Positions 9,238 through 16,578 are shown, counted from the first letter of the stretch. The stretch: 35,447 nucleotides of DNA from a bacterium (GCA_021811305.1 JAJZPD010000001.1:1-35447); one strand, 5' to 3'. Program-made: numbers and translations. Notes: generated by a model from the sequence alone, not told the origin.

Positions 9238-9546
9238 TTAAGCCGATATCTTCTCGATCTGCACTTCGGTGAAGTGCTGGCGGTGGGTATTTTTGGTCCG
9301 CTTCCTAGTCTTGGAGTGATAATGGAAAACCACCTCTTTGCGCGTTCGTCCTTGGCGCAGAATGACCGCCTCGGCCTTCGCTTTTAAATAAGGCATCCCG
9401 ATCTTTACCTCTCCGCCGTCGGAGAAAAGAAGCACCTTGTCAAAAGATACCTTGTCGCCGGCCGCTCCAGCCAGCTTCTCCACCTTAATCTTTGTTCCGG
9501 GCTCGGCTTTATACTGCTTTCCGCCCGTCTCAATAATCGCGAACAT
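9238..9546 (-). CDS. rplU: 50S ribosomal protein L21
   Basis: A 102-residue protein starting MFAIIETGGKQYKAEPGTKI and ending TKNTHRQHFTEVQIEKISA: normal L21 length and motifs (KTRKRTKNTHRQ in place of the usual RRRKGHRQ). The ATG at 9546 is chosen because L21 begins MFAIIETGGKQY and because TATACT ends 9 bases upstream, which suggests a leaderless mRNA. In most bacteria rplU is followed by rpmA; here murD follows after a repeat, so rpmA is elsewhere. Confidence 0.97.
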   Translation of the reverse strand: MFAIIETGGKQYKAEPGTKIKVEKLAGAAGDKVSFDKVLLFSDGGEVKIGMPYLKAKAEAVILRQGRTRKEVVFHYHSKTRKRTKNTHRQHFTEVQIEKISA

Positions 9547-9555
9547 AACAAGGAC

Positions 9556-9584
9556 AGTATAGCGGCTCGCCCGCTTGCCGTCAA
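9556..9584 (-). promoter_or_regulatory. Promoter of rplU
   Basis: On the minus strand TTGACG, 17 bases, TATACT, then 9 bases to ATG. It lies just after the stop of the preceding membrane-protein gene. A normal start site 6-8 bases after the -10 leaves a leader of 1 to 3 bases. Confidence 0.8.
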
Positions 9585-9589
9585 TCAAG

Positions 9590-9919
9590 CTAATTGAGCC
9601 GCACGAGCATTATGGAAAAAGCCAGAAAGAAGACTGACGAGGCTAAGGCGCCGGCGATCAGAAGATAAGAGAGGAACCTGGCCGAACGGTAGAGAGTGGA
9701 CGCCAAAAACCAGCCGCCGGCGACGATCGCTAGGCCGGTGATGAAAATAAAAGACAAGGATTCCCAGCCGCCGGCCACCGCCAAACCGCTTAGAGTGTCA
9801 TACCTTATAACGAAAGGTCCGCTTTGGTCGCGCAAGGCGGATAACGGCCAACCGATAGCGATAAAAGTCAAAAGCAGGCTAAGAGCCGCCGCACCGACCA
9901 ATTTTCTGTCATGCCACAT
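9590..9919 (-). CDS. Small three-helix membrane protein, unknown function
   Basis: 109 residues from MWHDRKLVGAAALSLLLTFI. Three hydrophobic segments are seen: residues about 7-27 (LVGAAALSLLLTFIAIGWPL), 53-76 (SLSFIFITGLAIVAGGWFLA) and 81-106 (FLSYLLIAGALASSVFFLAF). A short polar loop with DQSGPFVIRYD lies between the first two. The frame is open upstream into tRNA-Glu; the ATG at 9919 avoids this. There is no Shine-Dalgarno. I do not recognise a family. It sits between tRNA-Glu and rplU. Confidence 0.65.
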   Translation of the reverse strand: MWHDRKLVGAAALSLLLTFIAIGWPLSALRDQSGPFVIRYDTLSGLAVAGGWESLSFIFITGLAIVAGGWFLASTLYRSARFLSYLLIAGALASSVFFLAFSIMLVRLN

Positions 9920-9934
9920 TTTTTTATTTAATAG

Positions 9935-10009
9935 TACCGTTACCGGGATTCGAACCCGGGTTCCATGGCTGAGAACCATGTGTCCTAGACCAGGCTAGAC
10001 GATAACGGC
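9935..10009 (-). tRNA. tRNA-Glu (anticodon CTC)
   Basis: Acceptor GCCGTTA with TAACGGT, D-arm CGTCTAG...CTAGGAC, anticodon stem CATGG/CCATG with loop TTCTCAG, T-arm CCCGGGTTCGAATCCCGG. CCA is not encoded. A plausible promoter lies just upstream. Confidence 0.95.
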
Positions 10010-10021
10010 TGAAGCTCCCGC

Positions 10022-10050
10022 ATTATACCAGATGAATTAAAAAACGCCAG
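10022..10050 (-). promoter_or_regulatory. Promoter of tRNA-Glu
   Basis: On the minus strand CTGGCG, 17 bases, TATAAT, about 12 bases before the mature tRNA. Perfect -10, weak -35. Confidence 0.6.
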
Positions 10051-10068
10051 AGTTTCTGTTCAGTTTAT

Positions 10069-11355
10069 CTATCCCCGCAGCCAGTGCCCGTACTGCCTGA
10101 CCAGGAGTTTCGAGGCTTTTTCCGGCTCGGCCATTATCTCCAGAACGATTTTCTCCATCCGCGCGGACTGCGATCCCTTTACCAAAACCAGGTCTTTAGG
10201 CCTTATAAGGTCCTGCACCTTCTTTTTCGCTTCATCGGCGGTGTCGAAACTCCAAACCGCCTCCTCCGGCAATCCCTTTTCAATCGCTCCTTTAGCGATG
10301 AACTTTGCTTTGGCCCCGACCGTCACCAGGATATTTACGGTTTCTGCCGCGACCGCTCCAGTGTCCTCGTGAGCGGAAGCCGTATATTTTCCAAGCTCCG
10401 ACATATCTCCCAAAACGGTAATCTTCCGCGGAGCGGAAATCTCTTTTAGTATCTCCAGCGCCGACCAGGTCGAAAGCGGAGAGGCATTGTAAGTATCATC
10501 GATTATGTACGAATCTTTTATGCCTGGCAGTATCCTCGCGCGTCCGCGCTCGCCGGGATAGCGGGCCAGCGCTTCCGAGATTTGGACCAGATTCAAGCCC
10601 TGGGATATTCCGACCGCCGCCGCGGCGGCCGCGGCGTACGCGTGCGACTTTCCCAGAACTCCATCGATACGCACCGGCACAAAACCTCCTCCATACTCCA
10701 GCTTGAAAACTATGCCAGTCGGCCGACCATCCTCGCTCTTATTTTCAAATCCCGAGATCCGCACCGTCGCCCCCTCCTTGAAGCCAAAGGTTATTATTTT
10801 TGACTTGGTTTTCTCTTTCATCTCGAAAACATACGGATCGTCATAGTTCAAAACAGCGAATCCGTTGCCGTTCAAGCTGCGCACCAGGCGCGATTTTTCC
10901 ATAGCCACCTCTTCGACACCGTTGTAAAACTCGATATGGACCGGGACAGCGCCGACCGCGGTTACCACAGCCACCTCCGGACGGACAATCTCCAAAAGAT
11001 AACCGATATCCCCAGGGCGGTCGGCCCCGTACTCCAAAACTATCGCTTCGGGATAAGGAAGGCGGAAAATCAGCCAAATAGCAGCGCGGCCAACAACCTT
11101 CAGCCAGAAAAACGCCCCACCCGAAGAGCTATAGTCGCCGATGATCGCGAGCGGCAGGCCCAGCTCGTTATTAAGATTGCCGGCTGGCATCCTCGTCTTG
11201 TACTTGGAGTTTAAGACAGCAGCCGCTGCCAGCTTAGTCGAAGTCTTGCCGACGCTGCCGGTGATTCCTACAACCAGCGGATGGTATTTTCTAACCAGCG
11301 CCTTCGCCAGGCGCTTCAGCAGTTTTTGTAGTTTTTGCAAAGCCCAGTTTCTCAT
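10069..11355 (-). CDS. murF: Mur ligase, MurF type (UDP-MurNAc-tripeptide D-Ala-D-Ala ligase), lacking the N-terminal domain
   Basis: The 428-residue protein has the ATP loop GITGSVGKTSTK by residue 30-41, then NLNNELGLPLAII, EYGADRPGDI, AVGAVPVHIEFY and DDTYNASPLSTWSALEIL, which is the MurF signature NASP. Known MurF proteins carry about 80-100 residues of substrate-binding domain before the ATP loop; here only a basic amphipathic helix (LQKLQKLLKRLAKALVRKY) is present. Function as MurF is the best guess from DDTYNASP and from its place in the division cluster after ftsI. Another amino-acid substrate is possible. It starts 3 bases after the ftsI stop. Confidence 0.85.
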   Translation of the reverse strand: MRNWALQKLQKLLKRLAKALVRKYHPLVVGITGSVGKTSTKLAAAAVLNSKYKTRMPAGNLNNELGLPLAIIGDYSSSGGAFFWLKVVGRAAIWLIFRLPYPEAIVLEYGADRPGDIGYLLEIVRPEVAVVTAVGAVPVHIEFYNGVEEVAMEKSRLVRSLNGNGFAVLNYDDPYVFEMKEKTKSKIITFGFKEGATVRISGFENKSEDGRPTGIVFKLEYGGGFVPVRIDGVLGKSHAYAAAAAAAVGISQGLNLVQISEALARYPGERGRARILPGIKDSYIIDDTYNASPLSTWSALEILKEISAPRKITVLGDMSELGKYTASAHEDTGAVAAETVNILVTVGAKAKFIAKGAIEKGLPEEAVWSFDTADEAKKKVQDLIRPKDLVLVKGSQSARMEKIVLEIMAEPEKASKLLVRQYGHWLRG

Positions 11356-11358
11356 TTT

Positions 11359-13014
11359 TTAAGGAGCTATGGTCGACGAACTATTGATTGGATAGTTGTC
11401 CGGCGGAACGTTGTAGTAGTTAAGAATGAAGCTCGCCAACTGCTGCCAGTAAGGCACGACGATTCCGGAAAGCGGAGCTCCGGCCGGTTCGTAAAGCACG
11501 ATCAAGGCGACGAATTTAGGATTATGGGCCGGCGCGAAACCGATGTAGCTGTCGATGACCTGGTTGGTGTATCCGCCGGTCTTCAAATTCGGGACCTGTG
11601 CCGTTCCGCTTTTGCCGGCTACGTTGTACCCGGGTATCTCCGCCAGCTTTCCGTGCATCACATCGTGTTCCATCATCGTCACCGTCTCGTCGGCGGCGGT
11701 GGCGGAAACAACGCGGCGGACGACCTTCGGAGACTGATCGCCGTCTACGTACGGCTGCATCATCACGCCGTGGTTGGCGATGGTCGAGATCGCCTCGACC
11801 ATGCGCATAGGCGTTGCGGAGACGCCTTGGCCGAAGCTGGCCGCGGCCCAATCGATCGGTTCGGTGTGCGTCCTGGTGAGCTGGCGCAGGCTGCCGACAA
11901 CCTCGCCGGGAAGATCAATTCCGGTCTTCACGTTGAAACCGAATTTGTAAAGATAATTAAGGAAGTTCTGGTTGCCCAGCCTATTTTCCACGAATGCGGC
12001 TCCGATATTCAACGAGTCGGCGATGACCGTCGTCATGTTCGTCCACCCGTGCGCCTTCTTGTCCCAGTCAAAAATCGTGTGTCCGTTCAGCACCAGCCGT
12101 CCGCTGTCGTAATACTCGGTGCTGGTTTGTATCACTCCGGCGTCCAACGCCGAAGACATCGTTACCGGCTTCATAATCGAGCCGGGTTCGAAAATGCTTT
12201 GCACGGCCGGATCGATGAAAGAGTTGAGCGGATACTGTCCGTAACTGTTGGGGTTGAAGTCGGGCAGGTTGGCCAGGGCGAGGATGGCCCCCGTCTGCGG
12301 GTTTTCCACGATGAAAGTTCCGCCGGCCGCCTTGTGCTGGGTTATCGCTTCGTTCAAGAGATACTCGGCCTGGGCCTGAATGTTACGGTCTATTGTCAGA
12401 TGGATATCCTTGCCGTCGACGGCCGAGGTAGCCACGCCGTTGGCCACCTCTCCTGGCGTTCCGGTCAGGGTCGCGTTGTAGTATTTTTCCGCCCCATACA
12501 TTCCCACCGGCGGAGTACTCTGGGAAACATAACCGACAACCTGGGAAGCCAAGGTGCCCAGCGGATAATACCGTCCCACTATTTCGTTGACATAGACGCC
12601 CATTATCTTGGCGTTGTCGACCGAGTCGGCCTGGGCCGAAGTCGCCCGTTTTATTAAAATAGAATAAAGAGAGTTTTTATTGCTTAAAATTTGCAGCAAA
12701 TTTCCGGGAAGGTTGGTGCTGCCCAGAAAATTATCCAACTCGGCGACGGTCGTGGTCGGGCTAACGATATCCTTCGGCACCGCATAAATCTGCGGATAAT
12801 CGCGGTTAATGGCCGCCGGTATTTCGTCGCCGCTGCTATCGGTCAGATAAATGTTTCCGCGGTTAGGAATCGACGACATCGACCACTTCGCGAGAGACGC
12901 CGCTTTGGCGCTATAATACCCGCCCTTGTGGAGCTGGATGTTGTAAAGATTAAAACCTAAAATCGAGTATAAAACGCAGAAAGCTGCGATTAAGAACGTG
13001 ATACGAAAGCCCAT
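11359..13014 (-). CDS. ftsI: Septal peptidoglycan transpeptidase FtsI (class B PBP)
   Basis: 551 residues. An N-terminal membrane anchor (residues about 4-24, ITFLIAAFCVLYSILGFNLY) is followed by the PBP dimer domain (PNRGNIYLTDSSGDEIPAA) and the transpeptidase domain. The active-site motifs are SIMK in FEPGSIMKPVTM, SLN in IADSLNIGAAF, and KSGT in VAGKSGTAQVP. It cross-links glycan stem peptides at the septum. Its start overlaps the FtsL-like gene by 25 bases. There are no PASTA domains. FtsW is not in the window. Confidence 0.95.
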   Translation of the reverse strand: MGFRITFLIAAFCVLYSILGFNLYNIQLHKGGYYSAKAASLAKWSMSSIPNRGNIYLTDSSGDEIPAAINRDYPQIYAVPKDIVSPTTTVAELDNFLGSTNLPGNLLQILSNKNSLYSILIKRATSAQADSVDNAKIMGVYVNEIVGRYYPLGTLASQVVGYVSQSTPPVGMYGAEKYYNATLTGTPGEVANGVATSAVDGKDIHLTIDRNIQAQAEYLLNEAITQHKAAGGTFIVENPQTGAILALANLPDFNPNSYGQYPLNSFIDPAVQSIFEPGSIMKPVTMSSALDAGVIQTSTEYYDSGRLVLNGHTIFDWDKKAHGWTNMTTVIADSLNIGAAFVENRLGNQNFLNYLYKFGFNVKTGIDLPGEVVGSLRQLTRTHTEPIDWAAASFGQGVSATPMRMVEAISTIANHGVMMQPYVDGDQSPKVVRRVVSATAADETVTMMEHDVMHGKLAEIPGYNVAGKSGTAQVPNLKTGGYTNQVIDSYIGFAPAHNPKFVALIVLYEPAGAPLSGIVVPYWQQLASFILNYYNVPPDNYPINSSSTIAP

Positions 13015-13283
13015 TGTGGATTAACTTCTCTCACCAATCCATCCGCCGCAGCCAGATTTTTCAGATTGTTCGGATCGGTTATTTTGTAGAATTGATCTTT
13101 CAGCTCAGCGTTTTTCACCTGCGCATTCTGCACCGATTGCGTTAGGCTTGCGATATCCTGACTGACACTGACTGTTTTAGAATAAATAATTATAGTGAGC
13201 GAAGCAACACCGACCAGCAAGCTGCTGAGGATAATTATCAGCTTTAAGATTCCGCTGTCCTTGTTTGGTTGAATTACCGTCAT
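12990..13283 (-). CDS. ftsL: FtsL-like division protein
   Basis: A 97-residue bitopic protein: short cytoplasmic N-terminus, one transmembrane helix (residues about 13-33, LKLIIILSSLLVGVASLTII), then a coiled coil (SQDIASLTQSVQNAQVKNAE) and the FtsL-like tail ITDPNNLKNLAAADGL. FtsL bridges FtsQ, FtsB and FtsWI. The assignment rests on topology and position between rsmH and ftsI, since FtsL diverges strongly. Confidence 0.75.
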   Translation of the reverse strand: MTVIQPNKDSGILKLIIILSSLLVGVASLTIIIYSKTVSVSQDIASLTQSVQNAQVKNAELKDQFYKITDPNNLKNLAAADGLVREVNPQWAFVSRS

Positions 13284-13304
13284 CTCTCTTTGCTTTCTTG
13301 TTTC

Positions 13305-14225
13305 TTATTCGACCTTTTTATTCCTCTTTCCGGTCATCCGCACCGCCCGCAGTTTGGCGGAGCGGCTGCGCGGATTGCTTAAAACCTCGCTTCTTTTGGG
13401 AACGACCGGCTTCTTGTTGATTAATTCGGCCTCGCCGGATTTCTGCAAGTCGCGGAAGGCGTTCTTCACCATCCTGTCTTCCAAGGAATGGAAAGAAATA
13501 ATCGCCGCCCGGCCGTTAACGCCCACCACTTCCGGCAAGTCGCCCAGGAGTCGCTGCAGGTTGTCCAATTCTCCGTTAACCGCAATGCGTAGCGCCTGGA
13601 AAATCTTGGTCGCCGGATTTATCTTCCGGCGCGCCGAGGCAGGCAGCGAACCATCAACGATCTCAGTCAGCTCGCCAACGCGGGAAATCTTTCCCTTCTT
13701 GCGGGCCTCGACGATCGCTTTGGCGATACGGCGGGAGAACCCCTCCTCTCCGTACTTCCAGAAGATCTCAGCCAATTCGGATTCGGTGACGCCGTTTACG
13801 ATGTCGGCTGCAGTCACTCCCCTGGTAGTGTCGTAGCGCATATCAAGCTCCTCCTCCGGCTTCGCAAAGCTAAATCCTCGGCCGCTAATTAGATGCGCCG
13901 AAGAAAAGCCCAGGTCGAGGAGCAGGACATCCACAAAGTCCACGCCGGCGCTGTTCAGAATCGATCTGGCGTCAGCGTAGTTGCCGCGGACCCAGGTCGC
14001 GGACAGCGACGAGAATCGTTCGGTTACCGCGGCCCTAGCCTCAGCCAGGTTAGCCTCATCTAAGTCGGTGGCAATTAGCGTCCCCCGCCCTCCCATCTTC
14101 TCGGCGATAGCTAAGGCGTGTCCCCCGCTTCCAACCGTTCCGTCGAAAGCGGTTTCGCCCGGTCTCGGGTCGAGGACGGCAATGGTTTCTTCTAGCAAAA
14201 CCGGGATGTGTGCTGTTTCTTTCAT
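13305..14225 (-). CDS. rsmH: 16S rRNA m4C1402 methyltransferase RsmH (MraW)
   Basis: A 306-residue SAM enzyme starting MKETAHIPVLLEETIAVLDP, with FDGTVGSGGHALAI (SAM loop), ATDLDEANL, LLLDLGFSSAHLISGRGFSF, and NPATKIFQALRIAVNGELDNL, all RsmH hallmarks. It methylates N4 of C1402 in the P site. It is second in the cluster, 3 bases after the mraZ stop. Confidence 0.97.
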   Translation of the reverse strand: MKETAHIPVLLEETIAVLDPRPGETAFDGTVGSGGHALAIAEKMGGRGTLIATDLDEANLAEARAAVTERFSSLSATWVRGNYADARSILNSAGVDFVDVLLLDLGFSSAHLISGRGFSFAKPEEELDMRYDTTRGVTAADIVNGVTESELAEIFWKYGEEGFSRRIAKAIVEARKKGKISRVGELTEIVDGSLPASARRKINPATKIFQALRIAVNGELDNLQRLLGDLPEVVGVNGRAAIISFHSLEDRMVKNAFRDLQKSGEAELINKKPVVPKRSEVLSNPRSRSAKLRAVRMTGKRNKKVE

Positions 14226-14228
14226 AGG

Positions 14229-14660
14229 TTAAATTCCTAGCTCTCCTAACTTTTCGGCAATCTCGTCCCCTGCGCTCTCCGTCTTTTCGCGGTACTTTTG
14301 CCACGCCGCCTCGTCCCAGACTTCCATCCGGTTATAGACGCCGATGACCTTCACACTTTTGCCTAAACCGGCGTACTTCCGGAGGTAATCTGGAATAAGG
14401 ATCCTTCCCTGCGAATCGAGCTCGGCGCTCGAGGCTCCGGAAAGCATCAATCTAGCAAAAGCCCTGGAATTAGCCTGGGCCAATGGCAAAGCAACGATCT
14501 TTTGCGCCAGCGATTCCCAATCGGTTTCGGTAAAAACGAACAGACAGTGATCCAATCCCCTGGTTATAATGGCCCCCGAGGAAATCTGGTTGCGAAACTT
14601 AGCCGGAACGGCGACCCGGCCTTTGGTGTCCACTGAGTGTTTGAATTCTCCGATAAACAT
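14229..14660 (-). CDS. mraZ: Transcriptional regulator MraZ
   Basis: 143 residues with two SpoVT-AbrB half domains: DTKGRVAVPAKFR near residues 11-23 and DSQGRILIPDYLR near 82-94. MraZ forms a ring and represses its own dcw operon by binding direct repeats near the promoter. It starts MFIGEFKHSVDTKGR, the standard beginning. It is first in the operon and has a strong promoter and a leader of about 80 bases with three GTGGATAA repeats. Confidence 0.97.
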   Translation of the reverse strand: MFIGEFKHSVDTKGRVAVPAKFRNQISSGAIITRGLDHCLFVFTETDWESLAQKIVALPLAQANSRAFARLMLSGASSAELDSQGRILIPDYLRKYAGLGKSVKVIGVYNRMEVWDEAAWQKYREKTESAGDEIAEKLGELGI

Positions 14661-14745
14661 TAGGGTTGGTGTTAGTTATCCACAGAAATCGGCTATTTTG
14701 GGGCAGTTATCCACATAGTTATCCACAATTCCCCACTTGTATGTA
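14661..14745 (-). promoter_or_regulatory. mraZ leader with three TTATCCACA boxes (possible MraZ or DnaA sites)
   Basis: TTATCCACA occurs exactly at 14676-14684, 14707-14715 and 14719-14727, all in the same orientation; the last two are 12 bases apart. On the mRNA strand they read TGTGGATAA, preceded by a GTGGGG at the next step. The sequence equals the DnaA-box consensus, but the spacing and the GTGG core also fit MraZ-type direct repeats. A variant, TTATCAACA, lies at 14854. Confidence 0.6.
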
Positions 14746-14774
14746 AGTTTACCCATCTCAGCCGCTTAAGTCAA
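14746..14774 (-). promoter_or_regulatory. Promoter of the mraZ division cluster
   Basis: On the minus strand TTGACT, 17 bases, TAAACT. Transcription would start near 14739, so the leader carries all three TTATCCACA boxes. Confidence 0.8.
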
Positions 14775-14903
14775 AATGCAGATAAATGCCGATTTATACG
14801 AAAAAAGCCTTTATTTAAAAGGTAAAATACGCCTGTAAGCAGAAAGGTGTAAGTTATCAACAGATTGGCACAAAAAAAGGTTCTTCCCCACCTAGGAAAA
14901 AGA

Positions 14904-15010
14904 AAGCGCAAAATTAAAAGCGCAAAGATGAAAGCTAAAAGCGAAAAATAACGACGGGTCGTTAGTCGTCGGTTCTTTTAATTTTGCGCTTTAAGCTTTG
15001 CGTTTTTTTA
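14904..15010. repeat. GCGCAAA-family inverted-repeat element, copy 4
   Basis: Left arm AAAGCGCAAAATTAAAAGCG, centre with GTCGTTAGTCGTCG, right arm AATTTTGCGCTTTAAG. On the minus strand it begins a few bases after the end of the tRNA-Val 3' copy at 15017. Of the 426-base gap between mraZ and tRNA-Val, the rest is the mraZ control region and the tRNA copy. Confidence 0.75.
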
Positions 15011-15016
15011 ATCGGA

Positions 15017-15041
15017 TGGTGTGCGATACAAGATTCGAACC
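15017..15041 (-). pseudogene. Degenerate copy of the tRNA-Val 3' end
   Basis: Positions 15017-15041 match the tRNA-Val 3' end (15087-15111) at 20 of 25 bases, from the T-loop through the encoded CCA. No 5' half is present. The copy lies 70 bases downstream of the intact gene. Confidence 0.6.
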
Positions 15042-15086
15042 ATTAATCAAATGGCTCAATACCATGAGCGAACGAAGTGAGTCGAA

Positions 15087-15161
15087 TGGTGGGCAATACT
15101 GGATTTGAACCAGTGACCCCTTGTGTGTGATACAAGTGCTCTGCCACTGAGCTAATTGCCC
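15087..15161 (-). tRNA. tRNA-Val (anticodon CAC)
   Basis: Acceptor GGGCAAT with ATTGCCC, D-arm GCTCAGTGGCAGAGC, anticodon stem CTTGT/ACAAG with loop ATCACAC, T-arm CACTGGTTCAAATCCAGT. A73 and CCA are encoded. It reads GTG. Confidence 0.95.
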
Positions 15162-15174
15162 TGCGAGAGGTTAA

Positions 15175-15258
15175 AGATTAGTGACTAGCGGTTTAGCGGT
15201 TAGCGTACGATAAACGTCGTCGTTCCTTAGTCGCTAATTGCTACCAACTAATCACTAT
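15175..15258. repeat. TTAGCGGTTAGCG-type imperfect inverted repeat upstream of tRNA-Val
   Basis: GATTAGTGACTAGCGGTTTA faces AGTCGCTAATTGCTACCAAC and ACTAATCACT. The words resemble the TTAGGG-like core of repeat copy 3. It lies between the rplL terminator and tRNA-Val. Confidence 0.5.
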
Positions 15259-15275
15259 GGGGTAGATTATAAACC

Positions 15276-15305
15276 AAAAAGCGCCTTGGAGAAAGGCGCT
15301 TTTTT
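15276..15305 (-). terminator. Rho-independent terminator after rplJ-rplL
   Basis: Stem AAAAAGCGCC/GGCGCTTTTT with a 9-base loop, 17 bases after the rplL stop. It is symmetric, so it could work on either strand. Confidence 0.9.
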
Positions 15306-15321
15306 GGTGAAATTAAGTCTT

Positions 15322-15684
15322 TTACTGAATCTCGACGGTGGCACCGGCCTCAACCAGCTTCTGCTTGAGTTCCTCTGCCTCCTCCTTCTTCAGTCCCTCT
15401 TTGATCACCTTCGGAGCTCCGTCAACCAAATCCTTGGCCTCTTTTAAGCCCAAGCCGGTAACCTCGCGGACCACCTTGATGACATTGATCTTCTGCTCAC
15501 CGGCGGCCTGAAGCATAACGTTAAAGGAAGTCTTCTCCTCGGCGGCAACGGCTCCAGCAGCCGCTCCGGCACCAGCCGGCATGGCGGCACTGATTCCGAA
15601 CTTCTCTTCCATCGCCTTGACCAATTCAGCCAGTTCGACGACGCTCATCTTTTCGATCTCCGATATGAATTTATCTTTATCCAT
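15322..15684 (-). CDS. rplL: 50S ribosomal protein L7/L12
   Basis: 120 residues. The N-terminal dimer domain MDKDKFISEIEKMSVVELAE is followed by an Ala/Gly hinge (PAGAGAAAGAVAAEE) and the C-terminal factor-binding domain (KINVIKVVREVTGLGLKEAK, LVDGAPKVIKEG). It forms the stalk that recruits translation factors. It lies 21 bases after rplJ and is followed by a terminator. Confidence 0.98.
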   Translation of the reverse strand: MDKDKFISEIEKMSVVELAELVKAMEEKFGISAAMPAGAGAAAGAVAAEEKTSFNVMLQAAGEQKINVIKVVREVTGLGLKEAKDLVDGAPKVIKEGLKKEEAEELKQKLVEAGATVEIQ

Positions 15685-15705
15685 TTTGTTTGTTCTTTCT
15701 ATCTT

Positions 15706-16194
15706 TTACGACTGCTTTGATTTTTCCTGCAGAATGTACATAAACATCCTGAGCGGCGCGGTCATCGTGCCCAAAACCTGGGCGAGAAGCACCTCCCGCG
15801 GGGGCAGCTGGCCAATCGCCATTACTGTCGCAGCATCGAACGGCTGATTCTTCACCGTGTCCAGCCCTCCGAGAATCTTAAAGTTTCCGGATTCTTTGGA
15901 AAAACGGTAAACCTTTCCGGCCACAGAACTGATGTCATCCGTGGCGAATACGGTGCCGACCTGGGACTCGAACTCAGTCGGATCGAGGTCGATGCCCTTT
16001 TCCTGCAAAATGATGCGCAGCAGCCTCTTTTTAATCACATCAAACTCGGCTCCCGACTCCCGCAACGACCTTTTAAGCGATCGGATAGCCTCGACTTTAG
16101 TTCCGGAAAAGTCGGCGAAGATGACGGAACCGGATGAGGCCAGTTTCTTTTTCCCCTCTTCCAGCGCTTCCTTTTTTTGTTCTTTTGTCTTCAT
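15706..16194 (-). CDS. rplJ: 50S ribosomal protein L10
   Basis: 162 residues starting MKTKEQKKEALEEGKKKLAS, with FADFSGTKVEAIRSLKRSLR and VIKKRLLRIIL. It anchors L7/L12 dimers to 23S rRNA. The start is the only ATG with the L10 N-terminus. No Shine-Dalgarno is seen: a T-rich run directly precedes the ATG. An L10 leader RNA lies upstream. The usual rplK-rplA pair does not precede it. Confidence 0.97.
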   Translation of the reverse strand: MKTKEQKKEALEEGKKKLASSGSVIFADFSGTKVEAIRSLKRSLRESGAEFDVIKKRLLRIILQEKGIDLDPTEFESQVGTVFATDDISSVAGKVYRFSKESGNFKILGGLDTVKNQPFDAATVMAIGQLPPREVLLAQVLGTMTAPLRMFMYILQEKSKQS

Positions 16195-16301
16195 AAAAAA
16201 TAAAAACCGCGAACCCGCAGCTTTTCGGTTTACTCCTCGGCGGGGCTTATCGACCTTCTGGCTACAGGGTAGCCGAGCCTTGCCCGCTGTCTGCGGATTG
16301 C
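16195..16301 (-). promoter_or_regulatory. L10 leader RNA (ribosomal protein autoregulation), with a possible attenuator
   Basis: The transcript holds CCGCAGACAGCGGG (16296-16283), hairpin GGCTACCCTGTAGCC (16274-16260), and CCCCGCCGAGGAG, which match the known L10(L12)4-binding leader of rplJ operons. Near its end AAACCG (16231-16226) can pair with CGGTTT (16209-16204), followed by a T-rich run up to the rplJ ATG. CTGCGG (16220-16215) could pair instead with the 5' CCGCAG. This gives a possible switch between readthrough and stop. Confidence 0.8.
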
Positions 16302-16307
16302 CTGTTA

Positions 16308-16336
16308 AATCTAAAGGAGACGGTCGTTTTTGTCAA
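16308..16336 (-). promoter_or_regulatory. Promoter of rplJ-rplL
   Basis: On the minus strand TTGACA, 17 bases, TAGATT. It lies just after the rpmG stop. Start expected near 16301, at the 5' edge of the L10 leader. Confidence 0.85.
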
Positions 16337-16348
16337 ACGGCCGATAAA

Positions 16349-16522
16349 TTATTTTAATTTAGCTTCCTTGTGCGCCGTACGCTTGCGGCAGCTGGAGCAG
16401 TATTTAACGTAACCCAGCTTTCTTTCCACCTGCTTCTTGTTCTTACGGGTATAATAGTTCATCTCCCCGCAAACGGAGCACTTCAGCCTTATGAGATTTT
16501 CTGCTGCTTTCGACTGTGCCAT
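16349..16522 (-). CDS. rpmG: 50S ribosomal protein L33 (zinc form)
   Basis: 57 residues starting MAQSKAAENLIRLKCSVCGE, with CSVC and CSSC as the zinc pairs and NYYTRKNKK between. The frame is open upstream to 16576, but L33 begins near the ATG at 16522. It follows the Tyr-Thr-Thr tRNA cluster, a place shared with many bacteria, yet secE and nusG do not follow. Confidence 0.95.
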   Translation of the reverse strand: MAQSKAAENLIRLKCSVCGEMNYYTRKNKKQVERKLGYVKYCSSCRKRTAHKEAKLK

Positions 16523-16578
16523 TTTGTTTTTCTTGATTTTTTGTCCGCCCTTTTGACAACTTCGTCGACGGGACAATG

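Noticed and set aside
11335..12657. A 440-codon open frame on the plus strand
   Set aside because: It is antisense to ftsI, whose three catalytic motifs and membrane anchor are intact. The product is His/Arg/Val-rich with no domain, as expected from a GC-rich antisense frame.
14661..14862. Chromosome origin at the TTATCCACA cluster
   Set aside because: There is no dnaA or dnaN nearby and no clear AT-rich unwinding region with ordered boxes; a regulatory role for mraZ explains the position better.
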